NCBI RefSeq assembly: GCF_036373705.1
Contig: NC_089867.1
Span: 17,276,166 to 17,340,165, forward strand
Direction of reading: 5' to 3'
DNA: 64,000 nt
Origin: Amia ocellicauda
Taxonomy: Eukaryota; Chordata; Actinopteri; Amiiformes; Amiidae
Shown here: positions 1 to 14,100 of the stretch, one piece after another
Position numbering within the stretch: the first letter of the stretch is position 1
How the letters are laid out: each line of letters opens with the position of its first letter
Translations under genes and position numbers: made by a program
Notes under the pieces: generated by a model
What the model was told of the DNA's origin: nothing
What the model saw: only the letters and a program-made list of their open reading frames with translations
Database searches by the model: none

Positions 1-2229
1 GTTCCTGTAAGGACTTTACAGTGGAACATTACTCGACTACACCAATTATCTTAAGTGTTTTTAAGAAAGTACTGATCAGAACTGGCAAGGAGGGCTGTGT
101 TGCAATATGGGGACAGGCCACTGACTCTGGCTTTAAACTTAAAGATCACTAATAACCTTCAGTGAGGTGGCCCAGATAGTCATTTCCTGTGCTGAAAATA
201 CAAACAAACCCATAGTGTATTAATGAGAAATAACAAAACATCCACAAAACAATACATTCCTATGTCACCCAGCTAATAAATCCATCAGTTCAGAATAAAA
301 GAAAAATCCGAGACACTGTTCAGCAACGTCTTTGGTTCAGGTGCGTAGTAGGCTGTGTTCGCAGAGACTGAAATAGCAAAGCATCTCTGACTTCAAAACC
401 TCCATCTTGAAGACCTGGTTTAGTGACTGACATTACAACAGCACATGATGGGAAAGTTCTCACAGTTCGGTCCTGAATATGGGCAAACCTTAGTCAGTGT
501 GGGATGGATATTGTTGACTGATTTGATCTGTGCTTGCTGCTGTGGTTTTGTCTTGACTTGTTTTTATCAGGTGTTACATTGACTTAAGCATGTGATAATT
601 AACCCACACTTGTTAATTAGCTTTGTAACCAGTGTAAAATGCTTGAGGTTGAAATTTACAAGAAGTTTTGAATTCAGGGCCTGTTAACAAGCAGAATAAA
701 GAAGCCCAGTTGCTTTGCTCTAAATGGCTTATTTGTGTGTTTCTGGTGCTAACATGAACCTCTCCCCATCCCCCGCCCACCAGGACATGGTCAGTCTTTC
801 TGTGTGTTTAAAGATACCCTGAGCGAAACTGCTGTGCTAAATTCTCACCTCAGATTGAGTTAAACATTGATCAGGAGATTCCAGAGGCAGGTGACAGGAG
901 AAAATGGCATGGCCAAAAATTCTCACGGACACAAACAACAAAGGCAAGCGAACCATGGTGTAGTAAGTGCATCCTTGCTCTCTGATCGACATAAAAATCT
1001 CCTGTATTTGTTTTCTCTTGTATTTTTCTATCCATCCATCTTTTCATCTATTTGAAATTCTGCTTTCAACTTGAAATGCTGTATTCTACTACACCCCCCC
1101 CCAAACAACCAGGCAAAAGGGAAGAGGATTAGGAGATCAGTGAAAATCAGCAACCTGGCAACTTATTTGCAAAACATTCCTAAAGGGCACTGAGACCGAG
1201 TTCAGGCAGTAGCATGTCTGAGAGCAGTGTCCCTCGGCACGGTCAGGCTGGCACACATCACAGTGGAAAGTGTTAGTTTCTGCCAAGGCAAGGGATGGTC
1301 AAAGATATTAAATAAAGCACAAAGTCTTGGTATTGGAACAGGGGGCTGCACGTTTCTTTTGTAAATAATCAAATTTAGAATTAGAAATTCAGAACTGCAA
1401 AACTAGGTAACTTTGTATGGTGATTTTTTCATAGCTCCTTGTTGATTGCAATTTAATAAATACATTGAAATATATTGGAATTATTAGGGGGAAAAGGGGT
1501 AAAAAGGGGCAGGATTCATATTACTATTCCTTAGAGAGAGAGGAAAAAAGTTAACTGGTTTTAAAAGTTCTGCATGACTGGTATGCATCTGTCTTGATGT
1601 CTCAGTGATTGAACAGAAAGAATACAACCTGGTAACTAGGTTAGCGGGTTTGGCAAGTTTGGCAGTTTTGAAATGCAGGCTCAAGCGAGAACATGTGCAG
1701 CCTTAAAAGGGAAACCCGAAACAGGGACAATTCTGATCAAAGGCAGGATCAGGATCACAGGCCGGGCCATCTCTGCTCTCAGGCTGTAAACTCATTAGAG
1801 ACCATGTGTTGCCACATGAGAGAGCCCAGCTACACCCCCTCTGCTTTTTCAGCAAGATCCAGGCGAGTACAGTCGTGACCCTTGCCCTCAGAGCCCTGCG
1901 AGAGGGCTGTAAATGTACACTGTTTATCTGGGGAAAGGACAAGCCGCTTGCATTACTGGTGAACTGCTATCTGATATTCTTTGTTTTTTTTGCAAGATAA
2001 TGAGAGAGATAAATACATATAGCAAAAGAGAAATTCAGCCATGAGTTTTCCTTCAGCTTTTCATCTGTGGTTTGCATGCACATGCTTGGACAAAGGGCAT
2101 GTCCACACCAACATATACAGCACTACAGTTCTTTAAAAAAAATATGACCTTATAAGGCCTTGGAAACTGATTGTGTATCTGATATTCGCTAAACAAGCTT
2201 AACGTTCATTTAATACAAAATACAAATAT
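1..2229. other. Intergenic DNA, no gene recognised
   Basis: The short ORFs here have no recognisable domain, no exon-like boundaries and no similarity I know. In mammals PLEKHN1 lies on this side of KLHL17, but I see none of its exons. Confidence 0.4.
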
Positions 2230-4947
2230 TTTTATTTAAAGATTTCTGATAACAAAGTACCAAATCTCTGGAGAGATGATTGGTGCAGCTTGCAGGAGGT
2301 GAGGGTGTCTTTTCCCAGGTCTAGGAGCTGTGCTCTCCGCAGCGTGGTTTGTATGTACTGGCTTTGGTCCAGTGCTGCATAGGTCAGATGGGTAAAGCGA
2401 CAGCAGCCAGCTGTCTGCCCGGATCTGTCAGTGCAGAGGGAGTGAGCGTCCACTGCAGACTGCCCCCCTGACATGTGCAGCTTGGGCCCTCCCCTGAGAA
2501 TCAGAGGGCAAAACAAGAATTCTCTTATAGGACTGCTTTCAGCATGAGGGAGTATTTCAGTATTTCTGTAAGATTAGATATTATAACTAAATGTATACAT
2601 TTTCCTAGATAAAGTAATCTGCACTCCACTCCACACACACACACTCTCATTCACGCTCTCTAACACACACACACTCTCTCTTTAACCCACTCAAACTGCT
2701 CCAGTCCGCCTTGCAATTGAATCAACATGCGATTTGCAATCTCCTTGAAAAACACCTTTATTTCATTTTATACAGCAGTGTGTATTGCTTTTTTTTTTTT
2801 TAAACCGTAGTGCAAAATTCAGTAAAAGATTCCACATAAATATGCTCAACATAAGTTCCATTTAAATAAACAGTACACTTCACACAGAATAACAGTTATA
2901 ACTTAAAAAGACACATTTACATCAACACCAAGCAATCGTTTCGGGAGTTTTTTAATTTTTTTCTTTCTTCCAAAGTAAAAGGCTGAAGTCTGGCATTGCA
3001 CTGCGTTCTTTCCAAGGTGCAGTCTTACCCTGAATAATAAAAACATACACTGAAACACAGTGATTGAGGTGATTCTCATACCAAAAACAATGAATGAAAA
3101 AAAGAAAAAAATGACATCATCTTTGTCAGGCAAGCCTGTGGAATATCATACTCAATGCTGTTACAATTTACATTTATTTTTTATTTTTTTTTAGATAAAG
3201 GAAATCCTTAAAAAAGGAAAATGTAACTTCTTAGAAGCTTACAGTCATACCAGACGCTATATTATATCTCTACTTTAAAACTGAATTTGAGTCGTGATGC
3301 ATTTGTGAAAAATCCTGCACAACCCAGAACAAATAGTCTCTTGTCAGTTATTCACAGCTGAACAGACTCACTGGGAAGTGAGTGAAGAAATTCCTGCCAG
3401 TCTGGTTTTCCAAAGATCGGAAGGGGTAGATTTTCAGGTGAAATAAGACAGTTGTGGCTAATTTACACAAGCAGCATATTTGTTTTCATTTTCTATTGAA
3501 ATAAAAAAGAAAAAAAATCAGAAAAACTTTTGCAAAAAACAGTATCTCCAGGGTGGGGCTGTGAAACAATTTTATCGATTGGCAATAAGGTAATTTTGAT
3601 ACATTTTCTGTCATTTTAAAATAATTCATATCTATCACCCATTTATCTTTGCGGTTTGCTATTGCGTCATGTCAAAGTGTCCTGTGCAGAAACCTCCCCT
3701 CCCAACAATCCTTACACGCCTTCAAAAGCATTGATATGTGCAGGTAATAAATAATACTTCGATATGTACTTTTTCAGACCTGAATCAAATTATATATATG
3801 TGTCTGTGTACACATATATACATACATACATACAGGTACACAGTATTAAGACATTTTAAATATATTTTCTTTAACATTCATACTTTATAATGACCTATAT
3901 GTTCTCCGAAACAACGTTCAAACAGCTTGGCTTCCTTACATTCACATAAATAGGATTTATCAGAGAATACTGTAGTGTTCCCCTCTCCGTCGTGGTGCAC
4001 TATGCAAATTTATATATGTTAAACAGTATTAACGGCACACAGTGGTCCTTTAACGTACTGTGAACCGTGTTATGAGTCCCTGTTTCTGGTATTTGGTGAA
4101 GGAAATTATATATAGTGGGATGCAAGAGCTGGAAAGATTTAATCTTGTTTTAATGGCTATTCAAATCGTCCTGGCAGGCTGGGGTTCAGTAGCCCCTTTG
4201 AGCAAGGCCTGGGGAAGAGTTCATCATTCTGCATTGTTAAACCTGTGTGTTTGTGTGTATGTGTGTGTCAGACTAGAGCTGTGTCAGTCTTACTTAAAAA
4301 CAGGACTTGACTGCAATGCTGCACAGTTGCATGCAGCTTCCCTGTGTTACAGTAAACCACAATGTCAAATATCACCATCTACTGTGGCTTAGCAGCACTG
4401 CAGCCTAGAATTTTGCCCAGAAGACAAAATATCAGTAAACATGCATGGCAGATCCAGTCAATAGCTACATTCCTAATAAAACCATTCCCTTACACTTGTA
4501 ATATCATAATAATTTAAAACAAACAAACGAACAAACATAAAAAATAAGTAATTCTTCAGGACTACAGTACATTATAAATTATTTATAATACATACATATG
4601 ACCGCGAGAGTCAAGTGACAGTGTTTGCACTTCAAACTGGGGCAGTTCTTTTCATTTTTTTCTATTTTTCATTTTTTTCTTAATTTTTCTTTTCTTTTTT
4701 TTTAATATTTGTTTTTCTCCTATCACCTGTCCACGGAATGCTCGAGTATCCCTTCAGAACCGCCGGCATCTCTGCGCGACCAGAGTTCTAATTGAATTCA
4801 GACCACAAACCCAGACGCCAGCTCCTGCTGCTTCCTTTTCTTCTCTATCTCCTCTTCCTCCTCCACCTCCTCCTGTCACACGGAGCAGTTGCGTCTTTTG
4901 GACAAGCACTGCAGGCCGGCGGAGGTCAGGCGTGTCTTCATTCTTTG
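2230..4947 (-). other. KLHL17: Probable KLHL17 3' UTR and 3' flank
   Basis: This AT-rich stretch after the KLHL17 stop has no coding exon on either strand. Candidate poly(A) signals on the minus strand are ATTAAA at 4701-4706, about 245 bases after the stop, and AATAAA near 3175, 2760 and 2230. I cannot tell which is used. It contains TA/CATA simple repeats around 3795-3836 and a GT-rich run near 4240-4270. Confidence 0.35.
2632..2690. repeat. CA/CT-rich simple repeat
   Basis: Interrupted (CA)n and (CT)n runs, a low-complexity microsatellite. Confidence 0.7.
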
Positions 4948-5176
4948 TCAAAGGCTGGTCGAGGAGACGGACAGGGTGGGGGAGGACGGGGGTGGGAAGT
5001 TGAGCAGTTCCAGCACCGCCACCCCCACGCTGCTCCTGCGCGTGAACATGCAGGACGCCGCCACCCATTTGTTGGTGCGCGGGTTGTACTTCTCAATGGA
5101 GTTGAGGCTCGAGCTGCCATCATTCCCCCCAACTGCGTACAGCCAGCCATCCATCGCCACCAGGTCGTGGGTGCTC
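4948..5176 (-). CDS. KLHL17: KLHL17 last coding exon (kelch blades 5-6 and C-terminal tail)
   Basis: The exon encodes residues 515-590: [37 protein letters not shown] and the tail [19 protein letters not shown], followed by TGA at 4948-4950. The C-terminal tail matches human KLHL17 residue for residue in what I recall of that protein, which separates this gene from KLHL20 and other kelch paralogues. Confidence 0.96.
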
Positions 5177-8100
5177 CTGGGGGAGACAGACTGTGAGTGG
5201 AGCCCAAGTGGTGAATCTATCAGGACAACACTGACATACTACAGGAAAATGTGGCAAACCCGTCAAAGGGTTTTTATACATTGAGGAAACTATTATATAT
5301 ATTTTGTAATGGCAATGGAATATTCCTGTGGGTGGGGTTTAATGTAGGTTGGCAGTTGAGTGACAGATGGTGTCAGCAGTGGGATCACATTCTGCTGGAG
5401 AGTGATGGGAGGCCTGACCTGATCATATATTGTGTTTAATTATTTAACTGAAGATACACATTTTTTTGTTCTAGATTCATTATTGTTCTACAACTAAAGG
5501 ACTGGTATTTCAAGGTAATTAATTTTTATATTAATTTGCTTCCAGACAAGGGTACTGTACATCCCCTGAGATAGATCAGAATGTACCAACGCATCTCACT
5601 ACCTATTTATCAATCCATATATTTATTGATTGATATTGATTCATTCCATTTTGGCAATGGGCTGAGCTCTCCCTGTCTCTCCCTGACCTCAGTTACCTCC
5701 TGATGTTCATAGGGGCCACACTCTCCCAGGTGTTGGTCTTGGGGTTGTATCTCTCCACGGAATTCAGACAGCTGGTTCCGTCGTTGCCCCCGGCGACGTA
5801 CAGCATCCCCTCCAGCACCGCTACCCCCGCACTGCTGCGTCTGCTCAGCATGTTGGCGATGGGTGTCCAGGTGTTGGTCTGGGCCGAGGGAGAGAGAGAG
5901 AGAGATGCTGTGATGCTGGTGTAAACCCTGTTGGCCTGTGGTTCTCCAGGACTGGTAAGATCAGCTTGGTATTGTACTGTACATTCACTATGAGGTGACT
6001 GCACTGTGGTTATTCTCGGGTGTTCATCTGGGCAGAGGGAGAGTCAGTATGGTGTCAGTGCTGTATATTCCCTGCACTGCCATTACAGTTACTATGGTAT
6101 AGTATATGTACTGTACATTTATCCTCACATCACTGCACTACATTTAGAGACATTAGTTGAGTGTGTGCATTACTTATCTTTAGTAGCACTGCTAGACCAC
6201 ATTGTAAAGCGAGGTCTAGTCAGCTCAGACCAACAGGACAGGTATTTGTGACATGAGCTGTGCAGGGATGTGCGTAGGGATCAGCCAGAGTCTCTCAGGT
6301 CAGAGTCTCTCTGGCCAGTAGTCTCAGCTGCAGTCTTACCTGCAGTCTTACCTGCGGGTCGTATTTTTCCACAGTAGCTAAGTGTGAGGAGCTGTCATAT
6401 CCACCCACAGCGTAGAGATTCCCATCTGTGGAGGTGTGAAATTATATATATATATATATATAACATTATTTTATATATATATATATTTGCTTTTAATCTA
6501 AAGTATACTCAGATTTTTGTTCCATTGCTTTTAACCACCATGCAAATAAAGAAAATAAAAATAAAAACACTGTCCAATGTAGTGCTAGTGGACATCCAAA
6601 TTCTGTTGCACAGAGAAATATGTCTGGGATCAGCTGGCCATATATTGCAAAGCCAGAATTTAAACTCCCAGTGTAGCCTGCCTTTATTTCAGTTCAGTAT
6701 TATTAGTATTATTGATTGATCTCTGTGCTACTCACCCAACGTTGCCACCCGCACGTATCTCCTCCTGGTGCTCATGGCTGCGATGGATGTCCAGGTCCCT
6801 GTGAGTGGGTCGTACCTCTCCACACTGCAATGGACACACACACACACACACACACACACAGAATTACCACGGTCACTCTTTCTTCATTGTCAGCCTGCTA
6901 TAACACACCAGAGCCTGATCTTGTCACACCTCTGCAGCTCATCTGGGTCAGGTTAAGCAAAGGTAAGCTGGGTTGCTGCTGGAAAGACATGGTGGTCTAA
7001 TGTGGGTTGATTCTGGGCCCCCTCCGCTGAGAATGAGAACCGGGCTCTGGTAGTAGGCGGTCTGACCTGCGATACATCAGCACTGTAACCAGGCGAATGT
7101 CAATTCCATCCACCACTATGCGCCACTCAAACCAGAATAAGTACAAGTACAAGAGGATCTAAAGCATTCAAGTCTGCGCTGTGTGCTTCAGTGCCATCTG
7201 TGTGGGCATTTTAGAGGAGCTGTCTCTATCAGGGAGGGGTACCTGTTTAAGCAGGAAGCTCCATCGTACCCCCCCGCCGCGTACAGCAGGCCGTGCAGTA
7301 CCGCCACACCCAGACAGCTGCGCCGCGTTCCCATCGAAACCTCCGGTTGCCAGGAGTTGGTTACCGGATCGTACGACTCCACAGTGGCCAGGTCTGAGGT
7401 TCCGTCATACCTGTCGGTGGAACCAAATTGGAAATCGTCACTTTGGCTTTGTTGGAATTGAGATTAAAATTATGCAGTTTCCACACCACCACGGGGAGGA
7501 GACCTTCACACCCGTTTGTTTTTAATGTATAAGGCTTTGCAATGGCGATTACAAAGGTCTAAGGTATCTTGGCTCAGCTAGCAATTCATATTTAGTTGGT
7601 AAGTCTTTGCTACTGAAATGAGTCACATGGTACCTCCAGTACCAGGATACATGCTTAAGGATGTTATTTTATTTGTGTGTGTGTGTGTGTGTACTTGAAA
7701 TTGTTTAGTCCTCTTTACCGATGAGTGAATTTGAACCATTTCGGTTGGAAATAATTATTGGACATTTGGTGAGCTGCAGTCTTCTGATTGATAACTGAGT
7801 GTGTGAGTATGAGAGCACATCTGTTTGTAAGAGAGAGTGTATGTGTCTGTGTGCATGCTCAGGTAAGTGTGTGTGTGTGAGAGCGAGAGAGCGCATGTGT
7901 GTGTTGGGAGGTGGTCTACAGCGGCAGTGGGGTGGCGATAGGCTACTGGCACAGCTGCAGGGGGAGGGGGGAGCAGTTTTCTTACCCCCCCACAGCGTAC
8001 AGCTTGTTTCCGATGGCTGCCACGCCCACCCTTGCTCGCCGTGTTGACATGGACGCCACCATGTGCCAGCGGTCGGTCCGCGTGTCGTAGGCCTCGCAGT

Positions 8101-11100
8101 CGCCGTGGATGGCGAACAGGCTGCCCCCCCCTGCACACAAGGACAACACACGACACAACAACCCCCATCACATGGAGCAACTCACACCAAGGCCACACAC
8201 TTGCTGCCCCCGTTCATGAACACCCTGTCCCGCCCCCACAACTGGCCTCCACCAGCCTCCTCTCCCAGTTGTATTATGCCTCTGCAGCAATTACTGTGCT
8301 TCTGAACCTGGGTGCAGATTCTCAGAGTACCTCTAGGTGGCAGTATGCGAAAACATTTAGTGCTCCCCAGTGGACTAATGCCCGGTTCCACTGGTGGACG
8401 CTTAAACGGGTGTTTCCACTGGCTAAGCGTCTGGACACTTCTGTGTTTTGTGGATGGTTAACAATCTGGTGCTAGATGTGTCCATAAGCGTCCGTCCCCA
8501 CTGAGGACATGATTCGCTTTCAGAAGAGAGGTGTGCGCTTGACTTGTAGACAGACAGGGAAGGGATCAGATACATTGTGTCGGAAGATATAATCTCAAGT
8601 GCCGTGTGCGATCACGAAGAAATTACAGTTTTATTAGCAGCATGCAGTGAAATCCACGTACAGAAACAATGACTGCTTACAGTTAATATCCGAGTGCATT
8701 AAAAACTTGGATTTCATAGGACCAGCACAGTGCCGTGATTAGTTAAAAATAAACTGAAGGATAATAATAATCAGATCGGTAGCAGCCGATTTTATTAATA
8801 TTTTATGAACAGCTGGCCGGTGTTTCAGGCTGTGGTTTTGTGAATGGTGTGCAGGACAATCCGCAGACAATCAGTATGAAGGTGAACACGATTCAGTTAA
8901 CGTGCCCATTTACAAGATAAATGAATGAATAAATAAATACAGCAGATCTGGGTTTCCCTCTAAAACATTAAGGACTGGTTTAATAAATGCGTCCATAAAC
9001 GCCATGACTGAGACGCGCACACTTTAGTTCAAAACCTGCTATATTGTAGCTGGATGATTCATTGTGAAACGTGTGTATTTTGTTTCAACTGTAACTTGCC
9101 CTTAAGGACGTCTGATAAGTAAATTATAAATAGGGCAAAAAGTATTGTTTGCAGTTACAAATCTGCAGAGAGAGTAATAAGTTAAGGGAGTCATGCTGTG
9201 CCATTTAAAATACATATATACTAGCACAAATGATGATGATAACAAAACATATTCGCTATTTAGTATTATTGTTGCACATGGGGACGTGCTTGTCTGAATA
9301 TAATGTTGTCTACACGTTTAGCTCTTCCTAATATCTCTTAACAGAAACGTGTATTTATTATGCTGTTTACAATCATGCAGAGCACAAAGAATAAAATAGA
9401 CACACAAGTCCTTTCCACATCAGGCTGTGTCACACAAACCAAATCCACAGTCGCTGCTCCTCCATCAGAGGGACGGACTTCACAGCAGCCTGGTTTTGCA
9501 AAAAAAGCTCTGGTACGCGTCCGAGGACAGACGCGTCCGGCACAGCATGGCACGTTTTGGACGCTTAAGCCAGTGGAACCGAGGCATAAAAGACCTCACT
9601 GTATGGGCTTCGAAGGCTGGTGCTGGTAATCATGTGGTGCACTTGGGACTATGAGGATTACAATCCAACCGCTCCCCTGCAGAGCTCGTACCTTGCCCAG
9701 GACACAAATGAAACTGCCTCGGGTGCATTAATTGCCGCAAGAAATTGGGTTTAACTTTGGTTTAATTCTATTAACAGCACCCAGCACTGGGGAAGAGTAG
9801 AAACACAATACTAATAGTAGTATTAGGCAAACTGTGGTGTCTTCCTGCCTTACCCACGGCGAAGAGCACAGGGCTGGCCCCCTCGCAGCGGCGGGGCCGG
9901 GTGCGACTGTTGCTGAGGACACCTCTCTGCTCGGGCATCAGGTGGTACTTGAGCGCTTCGATCAGCAGGTCCTTGCACTCAGAGTGGTGTCGCACCAGCA
10001 GCTCCGTGTCCACGTTGCTCATCAGGAAGTCCCGGGTCAGCAGGGGCAGCCGCACACACTTCATCAACTGGGGGAAGGGGGAAAGATGAGACGGAGGCAA
10101 AGGAGAGGGGTTGCAAGGGGAGAAGAAGGATTGGATGGAAGAGGAGGTGAGGTGGGAATAAGGCGAGAGGAGGAGAAAAGTGCAGGACCAGCATACATTT
10201 TCACAACATCTCCGCCCACTGTCTACCCCCCAAACAAATAAAAATATATTCGATAAGCTCATAAACTGGTGAACATGTACAGATAAGCAGCCTCAAGCCA
10301 TGATACTGTGGGAAGGGTTAGGGGAGGTGTGGCCATGTGGGTGGGATTGTGCCCGGCCTTCAGAGACTCACCCTGGGTACGTGCTGCCGACGCCCGTCGA
10401 TGTCGTGCTTCACCCAGCTGAGCACCGCCCTGTACACCTCCTCCTCAGACGGCACGTTCAGGTTGTCACTGGAGATCAAGTCCAGGACCTGAACACAAGC
10501 ACAGAACACAGGTCCCAGTCTGCGGATTAGCTTGAGCATTCACAGAGAAGCGTGTCTGAAACTGATCACTCAGAACCAAGTGTTAAACGGGGGCGTGTCG
10601 TAGTGTTAGCACGTTAAACTGTTTGGAAATCTGCATCAAAACAAAAACAAAAAGTTTAGTTTTACCGACCCAGAACAGTACTGGTCTGGGACTAACCAGT
10701 GCTACTTTAGGTAGGGTGGTCCAAGAGTAGTGCTAATCCAGGTCAGTGGAACTAGCTGTAAATTTCATAATAAACTCCTCAGGTGATGGTAATAATAATG
10801 TAATTCTTTACTACAAAGCTCTGGCACACTTTTAATAAAATGTGTGTAGTGGGGGAGAGCAAGAAAAAAAACAAATCATCCCCACACTAAAACTTCAACT
10901 TCACTAAAACTGTGTTTCAGCCATAGCTCTGCTCGCTCAGAAACAGCCTCTCAGCACCAAGAGCAGCAAAGAGGGGAGTGTGGAGTGAGGGAGGGGCAGG
11001 GGGATGGAGGAGGTGGAGAAGGGGAGGGGTCGTTCTTCAAAAGGAGGAGAAAAAGGCACATCTGTGAGCTGTTGCTAGGATACCAGTCTCCGAGGCTCAA

Positions 11101-14100
11101 CAGAGACTCCTCTAACTCGCAGCACAGAGACGCACAGATGTACAGGCACAGCTTTCGTGGCACAGTTACAATCGTGATTCTCATCCTCTCCTCCCCCTCC
11201 TCTCCTCCTCTCCCTGACACGACTCTGGTGCACACAGTGGCGTGCAGCACGACAGCTGCCTGCCCTGTCACCCCAGCCCCACGCAGTGCAGCCACTGGCA
11301 AAGAGGGACTCTGTATCTCTGGGCATCTGACATCGCCACGAGAACCAACTTATCATGCTGTAATCAGACTGGAACGGGAACTTTTTGGTTTGTTCATTGA
11401 GCGGGCCCCAGACCAAGCATGATTGGCAAGTCTGCGGCAATGCCAGTTTCCCTTTCAGAGTCTTTCTTGCACCAGTGATTAAAAACAAATGCACCCCCCC
11501 ATTTTATTTTTTTTCCCTTCCTCCCCTTGTTGTTTTTTCCTGATGATGCAGTGCTCCTCTTCACACGCTGCCTCTCCCCCCCTGAGGCTCCAGGGCTTCT
11601 GTTCACAGCAGCACAGGTTCAGGTGCTTCACAAACTGGCCAACACCTCCCTGGGAGTGGGACTAAAACCCAGAGTCAGCACTCATATCAAGTAGGAGTTC
11701 AGCAGCTTTGTGATGATTATCGGATGACACAGTGAGCAGCGGCTTTTTCCTGGGAGGATAACCTCATGACCCTTAATCTACTCTCCTTGTTCTCTTCATA
11801 ATTTGAATCCTGCAGACACCTGGTAAGCTTGGGAGAATATCATCTCCATCATAGGCAGCGCTTTGCGCAAAGTTAATTGTTGACAAAAATAGCATTCGAT
11901 GGCCTTCACTAATGCTAAATATTTACAGGGTCCTGCTGAGGATTTCATTTGATTTGTTCATGGAACGGGCCTGTCCAGACGGCCTGTGGGTCGGAACCCT
12001 TGCGTTGTGTTGTGTCGTATCGTATTGCCTTGTGTTGCATTTCAGATGAGCACAGCACCAGGCTCGGCTTTGACTGTAAACTGGCACAAAGCTGTAATAC
12101 ATGTCAGAATTAGGCTATTATTAGATCCCTGCGAGCTGCAGGAGCACTCCCATGAAGCCTGCCACACATCTCGTGACCAGATTGCGTTCATCTGTGCGCT
12201 CCTCGTTGCAGGAGACAAAAGTCCCCAAGAGACACAAGAAGTCCGAGCACTCACAACTTTTGATGCCACAAACCCTCGCCATTATCGGCCAGGCACATAC
12301 GGTTTATAATAATCTGTGTGTGTGTGTTTGATCCAGTATCCAATTGATTTATTTATCTGTTCGCCAACCTTATGCGTACCTAGGTTAACTCCCCAGAATG
12401 CAGTAATTTTTATACCCAATTCCCATATGGCGAGCGGACGTGGATTCTTTAAATCCAGCCCCCTTGGACTTCAGGGTGGAATTTATTTTCCTTTTAGGTA
12501 TTTAGGTAAGTACATACAATTAGTATATACAGACATACAAACAAACAAAAATCAATCAGTCAGTCAATCATCATACCTGTTTGAGCGGCAGCAGCATAAA
12601 CTCCTCAGTCTTGGAGACCTCGACAAAGTGCTGCAGGACGTACTTGTGTGCTGACTTGAGCAGGTCGCTGCAGGAGTGTGTGTCTGCGAAGCCCCGGATG
12701 CCCAGGCAGTTGGAGGGGTCCAGCTGGCTCAGCAGGAACTTGCAGCAGGCATCCCGCACTCCATTGAGCTGCAGTAAGCTGGCGGCAGGCAGCAGGGTCT
12801 GTGGAAGAGGGGGATGGTTTGCTGTCAAGCGCCGGCAAATAATCGTATTTAAACTGCAACCAAAGCAAACCTTAACTGAACCATGGGTTATATGAATCGT
12901 TCATCTAGGCTAAGGATGGCATAGTCTGTTTGCTGTCCCAATCACAGATGCCTGCTCAGAGCTGAAGTACACTTTAATATAGCAGTGCTGGCGCAGGCTG
13001 CTCCACAGGGAGGCGCCGGCCCTCTCCTTCAGCTGACTGAGCCGTGCAAGGAGAGTGGTGCACATAGGGTAGGCAGTGTCGTACACTCCTTAGAGCCTCA
13101 TTATGCAGGTCAGAAACCCTAGGACTGAAGCAGCTCATGGACAGATTTATCACACTGACCGTATCCATGTTGCAAATTATTAATGCCCTGCGCTGAATAG
13201 AGGTCTGAGTCATCTCCCTTAAGACTGTAGTCCAAATCACAGCATGCATTTTAAAACCACACAGAGCAAGCAACAGTGAAATTATTACACTGCAAAACCA
13301 GGGCTAACTCCCCTGGACCCAGTGCTGCATCCCAGGGGGCGATAAGAGAGAAGAGCCCCTTGTACCTGCACATTGCCCTCCCCCACCACAATCTCGGCCG
13401 TGTAGGCGTACTGCACCAGCTGCTCCAGGGCCTGGGGGTCGATGTCGTGCAAGGTCACATGGGTCTGCCGACTCTCTGACATCTCGTCTGCGGAGGGGAC
13501 GACAACAACGACAACAACAAAAGCACATGAATACTATGAGGCTTTCTGTAAGAAAGTATTTTGGTTTTAAAATGTAGGCATACGACAACATTATTTGCAT
13601 TTGAGAGAGCTGCCGCTATAGAGGGATATGGGATTTGTGATGAGTTTTTGTTTTGTTTTTCTGCATCTGTGCTGTTCGCTGACTGACTCCCACTAAAGCC
13701 TTCAGAGTTCTGGACAGGGCCCAGATCTCAACCACACCACCTGCGTCTTATCACTGGGACATACAGGCACCATCTACCGTCACCGTGTTGAGACAGACAT
13801 ATTGTACATGGTAACGATTATTTGTTAGAAATACACCATTTCAGTTGTGCACAACTTCTGTGTATTTTCTCAGGAGTGTGTGTGTGGCAGGGCTATCTGC
13901 TGTCATGAGTTTAATTCATAATTGTATCAAATTTAAACCATTACACCATTATCCACAATCGGTACTCAGTAAATGAACAAAAATGAAACACTCTTGCAGA
14001 CCATCCCAAGAGCAGGGAGATGAATAGCTGATTCATACATATACATAGATGAATGTCCTGGACAATTACACGTGTCCCAAACTTTTTGTTTTGTTTTGTT

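Noticed and set aside
4889..5284. Plus-strand ORFs over the last KLHL17 exon
   Set aside because: They are antisense shadows of the conserved kelch codons read on the minus strand. The same holds for plus ORFs at 5703-5924, 7183-7461, 8032-8475, 9834-10241, 12581-12895 and 14891-15409.
13000..13273. Minus-strand ORF upstream of KLHL17 coding exon 3
   Set aside because: Exons 2 and 3 of the coding region join in frame over this intron and the peptide has no kelch or BTB similarity.
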